From JABICX01 sp964528765 (GTDB taxonomy: Archaea > Nanobdellota > Nanobdellia > UBA10117 > JABICX01), in NCBI GenBank assembly GCA_964528765.1, contig CAZGVA010000005.1, positions 1-31,797 of the forward strand: a DNA stretch of 31,797 nt. Direction: 5' to 3'. A model generated the notes under the pieces. That model was not told the origin of the DNA. It made no database searches and saw only the letters and a list, made by a program, of their open reading frames with translations. Both the position numbers and the translations under genes were made by a program. Shown here piece after piece: positions 30,197 to 31,797 of the stretch (its first letter is position 1; every line of letters begins with the position of its first letter).

Positions 30197-30850
30197 TTAC
30201 GTCGTATATTCTCTAAATTCATAAGGTACGCCCATTCTTAAAGCTAATTCTTCACAAGCAGTTCTATTAAAATTAGGTTCAAATGCTTTACCATAATCTA
30301 CAAAAGTTACAATAACATCTAGCTCTTCTTTTTTAGAAGTTGAAATAAAATCAATAATATCTTTGTAGGATATATTCGTTTTTGGTTGGCATATTGCTTT
30401 ATATTTTTCAGAAGATTCAGCATTAAGTGATATTGATAGACAATCGATTCCACTATATTTTATCTGTTGAATTACTGTACTATCTGCTAGCCAACGGTTA
30501 ACAAATCCCTGAGCATTAGTGTTAACTCTAATATTTACATTATAATCTTCATTTAATATCTTACTAACTCTCAATAGCGTATCATATCTTATTGAGGGTT
30601 CACCATATCCACAAAATACAAGCTTAATTTCGTCATCAGTGTCCTGTGTTTTTATCTCATCCCCTACTGCATCAATAATTTCTTGAATTGTTGGTTCTGT
30701 TTCTAATTTAAGACTTAATCCCTGAAAACCGAGGGGATTGGTTTTTCGGATACAAAATACACAATCAGATGAGCAATTATTTGTTATATTTAAATAGAAG
30801 TGAGAATTTTTTTCTATCTGAGATTTTGTATAATATACTATTTCACTCAT
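30197..30850 (-). CDS. TatD-linked-type radical SAM protein
   Basis: 217 residues. The radical SAM cluster is in LNITNNCSSDCVFCIRKTNP (about residues 20-39, CX3CX2C), followed by LKLETEPTIQEIIDAVGDEI, LVFCGYGEPSIRYDTLL (GEP motif) and LSISLNAESSEKYKAICQPK. This order matches the short radical SAM family that accompanies TatD nucleases (TIGR04038 as I remember it). No tatD lies in this window. The function of the family is not known. The protein is the normal length for the group. It lies between two Lrp-type regulators, all on the minus strand, with a TTTATTAAAG stretch about 25 nt upstream that would give a short or absent leader. Confidence 0.75.
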   Translation of the reverse strand: MSEIVYYTKSQIEKNSHFYLNITNNCSSDCVFCIRKTNPLGFQGLSLKLETEPTIQEIIDAVGDEIKTQDTDDEIKLVFCGYGEPSIRYDTLLRVSKILNEDYNVNIRVNTNAQGFVNRWLADSTVIQQIKYSGIDCLSISLNAESSEKYKAICQPKTNISYKDIIDFISTSKKEELDVIVTFVDYGKAFEPNFNRTACEELALRMGVPYEFREYTT

Positions 30851-30896
30851 TTTATATTGACGTAAAAAATCTTTAATAAATCTTCGAGTGAATATA

Positions 30897-30909
30897 CGAT
30901 AATTTATCG
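30897..30909. promoter_or_regulatory. CGATAATTTATCG palindrome
   Basis: A perfect 13-bp dyad between the second Lrp-type gene's stop codon and the radical SAM gene's promoter, about 45 nt upstream of its ATG. A likely regulator site for the radical SAM gene. Confidence 0.4.
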
Positions 30910-30921
30910 CATTATACCGAA

Positions 30922-31422
30922 TTAATGACTCACAATATCTATTGCATTCATATCAATTTGATTTCTAGTCATAAAACCTTCTCGTTTTAATTCTTTGGCA
31001 ATATAAAAAATCTTATGATCAACGACACCATATTTTTGATTAATTCTATCTAAATATTCATGAAGCTCATTCATACTTGGAAACATTACTGAAGCCATCA
31101 AATCATAATCATTACCTAACTTCAAAACGGTATTTGTGTAAACACTACTCTTTAATGCATTTGATAATTCAACTTTATTTTGAGATGATTTGAAAAAAAT
31201 ATTTGCTTGTATTGTATGTCCTAATTCCTCAAAATTAACCACACAAGTAAATTTCTTAATTAATCCAAGTCTCTTAAACTTTTTAATTTTATCAAAAACC
31301 GTTGTTCTTGGAATACCTAATTTATGCCCTATTTGCGTTACGGTATGTCTCCCGTTTTCTCGTAAATATGCTAAAATTTGTAGCTCTTTATCAGAAAGCA
31401 CGCATAAACACCGTCCACACAT
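30922..31422 (-). CDS. Lrp/AsnC-family transcriptional regulator (second copy)
   Basis: 166 residues. A cysteine-rich start (MCGRCLC) precedes the winged helix (about residues 9-65; ELQILAYLRENGRHTVTQIG and IPRTTVFDKIKKFKRLGLIK), followed by a RAM-like domain (about 75-150) and a short tail. The three N-terminal cysteines could bind metal or sense redox state, which is unusual for the family and absent from the paralogue at 29607. Its promoter region (31451-31516) is rich in inverted repeats. It probably regulates itself and the radical SAM gene downstream. Confidence 0.87.
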   Translation of the reverse strand: MCGRCLCVLSDKELQILAYLRENGRHTVTQIGHKLGIPRTTVFDKIKKFKRLGLIKKFTCVVNFEELGHTIQANIFFKSSQNKVELSNALKSSVYTNTVLKLGNDYDLMASVMFPSMNELHEYLDRINQKYGVVDHKIFYIAKELKREGFMTRNQIDMNAIDIVSH

Positions 31423-31450
31423 TTTTTATCATTTTTACAATTTCCTCTCA

Positions 31451-31516
31451 AGTGTTTTTAACACTCATAATAGTTTATATGTGGTAAAATATATAAAACT
31501 TCCGGCGATTTACCAC
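31451..31516. promoter_or_regulatory. Inverted repeats around a TATA box
   Basis: Two dyads: AGTGTT-TTT-AACACT (31451-31465), and GTGGTAAA (31481-31488) with TTTACCAC (31509-31516), 20 nt apart and flanking the AT-rich TATA stretch at 31486-31497. They lie between the divergent Lrp-type (31422) and TrmB-type (31574) genes and are probable operators. Confidence 0.5.
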
Positions 31517-31573
31517 TAAAAAACGTTTAAAAATCGAAACGCTTATAAATAACCATGGCTTTATGACATCGGA

Positions 31574-31797
31574 ATGAATCTAAGTGACGAGTTGTTACTA
31601 ACACTCAAAAAAGAATACGGTTTAAAAGAAAATCACGTCCTTATCTTAAAATCATTAGAATTAAATGATTTAAATGCAGATGATATTTGTGCTAAAACTA
31701 AAATACCTAAAGGACGTATTTATGAATTTCTTAATTTTTTAGTTCACACGCAACTAATAACTAAAGAAATAGGTTCACCTGCACGATACTCTATTAA
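31574..31797 (+). CDS. TrmB-type regulator, 3' end cut by window edge
   Basis: The first 74 codons of a protein that begins MNLSDELLLTLKKEYGLKEN and contains KIPKGRIYEFLNFLVHTQLI, nearly the same recognition segment (KIPxGRIY) as the TrmB-type protein at 832-1575. It is a winged-helix domain; the regulatory domain lies beyond the window. A TATA box (GCTTATAAATAACC, 31541-31554) is centred about 26 nt upstream of the ATG, so the mRNA is probably leaderless. It is divergent from the second Lrp-type gene. Confidence 0.78.
   Translation, partial: MNLSDELLLTLKKEYGLKENHVLILKSLELNDLNADDICAKTKIPKGRIYEFLNFLVHTQLITKEIGSPARYSI

Noticed and set aside
1..31797. CRISPR array
   Set aside because: No series of regularly spaced repeats with unique spacers was found; the only spaced repeats are the transposon end sites and the four TATCCCAA elements.

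Overview
The window is AT-rich archaeal DNA. An Sm-like protein (LSm), ribosomal protein L37e, a class I lysyl-tRNA synthetase, tRNA genes with introns at position 37/38, TrmB- and Lrp-type regulators, and TATA boxes about 24-27 nt upstream of leaderless ATGs all point to an archaeon. The small, compact, A+T-rich gene set resembles DPANN lineages (Woesearchaeota-like), but that placement is inference; no rRNA or other decisive marker is present.

Region 1 (1-12350). The LSm gene (478-699) and the L37e gene (12150-12341), which are usually neighbours in archaea, are split by an 11.35-kb insertion. The insertion (754-12106) has perfect 20-bp terminal inverted repeats starting GGCTTTGTG and an exact 9-bp direct repeat, AACATATAA, on both sides. 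Each end carries three copies of a 14-bp site, ACTTWHTACACARA. It encodes a TrmB-type regulator, a small unknown protein, an IS5-like DDE transposase, a tiny ribbon-helix-helix-like protein, and a defence-type cargo: a UvrD-like helicase fused to a RecB/Cas4-like nuclease (interrupted by one in-frame TAA), a DUF4268 protein, a one-polypeptide Type IIG-like restriction-modification enzyme, a trypco2-like protein and two unrecognised proteins. I read it as a transposon carrying a defence island.

Region 2 (12383-19815). Core metabolism and translation: a frameshifted small gene, a trans-sulfuration PLP enzyme, two intron-containing tRNA-Lys genes (UUU and CUU, both with U73), a shikimate-kinase-like protein, a metallophosphoesterase, a BioB/LipA-like radical SAM enzyme translationally coupled to class I LysRS, an unknown protein and a PHP-domain protein. 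A short repeated element containing TATCCCAA lies upstream of each of the three lysine-related units and can be read as tiny peptides ending in or near YPK.

Region 3 (19975-25645). A degenerate tRNA-Tyr-like RNA gene (anticodon GTA, C1-G72, A73, but no G18G19 and an aberrant T arm) lies 6 nt before a tightly packed operon: a TyrRS-like protein that has lost the HIGH and KMSKS motifs, a large protein with a PEP-synthase-type ATP-binding domain, a SPASM radical SAM enzyme, a YbaK-type aminoacyl-tRNA deacylase-like protein and an HD-domain hydrolase. I do not recognise this set as any described pathway. It is the best candidate here for an undescribed, tRNA-linked biosynthetic or modification system.

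Region 4 (25651-31797). On the minus strand, a three-gene operon (group II PLP decarboxylase, M20 metallopeptidase, trans-sulfuration-type PLP enzyme) runs towards the Region 3 operon. Upstream lie two Lrp/AsnC regulators on either side of a TatD-linked-type radical SAM protein, and the start of another TrmB-type regulator is cut by the window edge.
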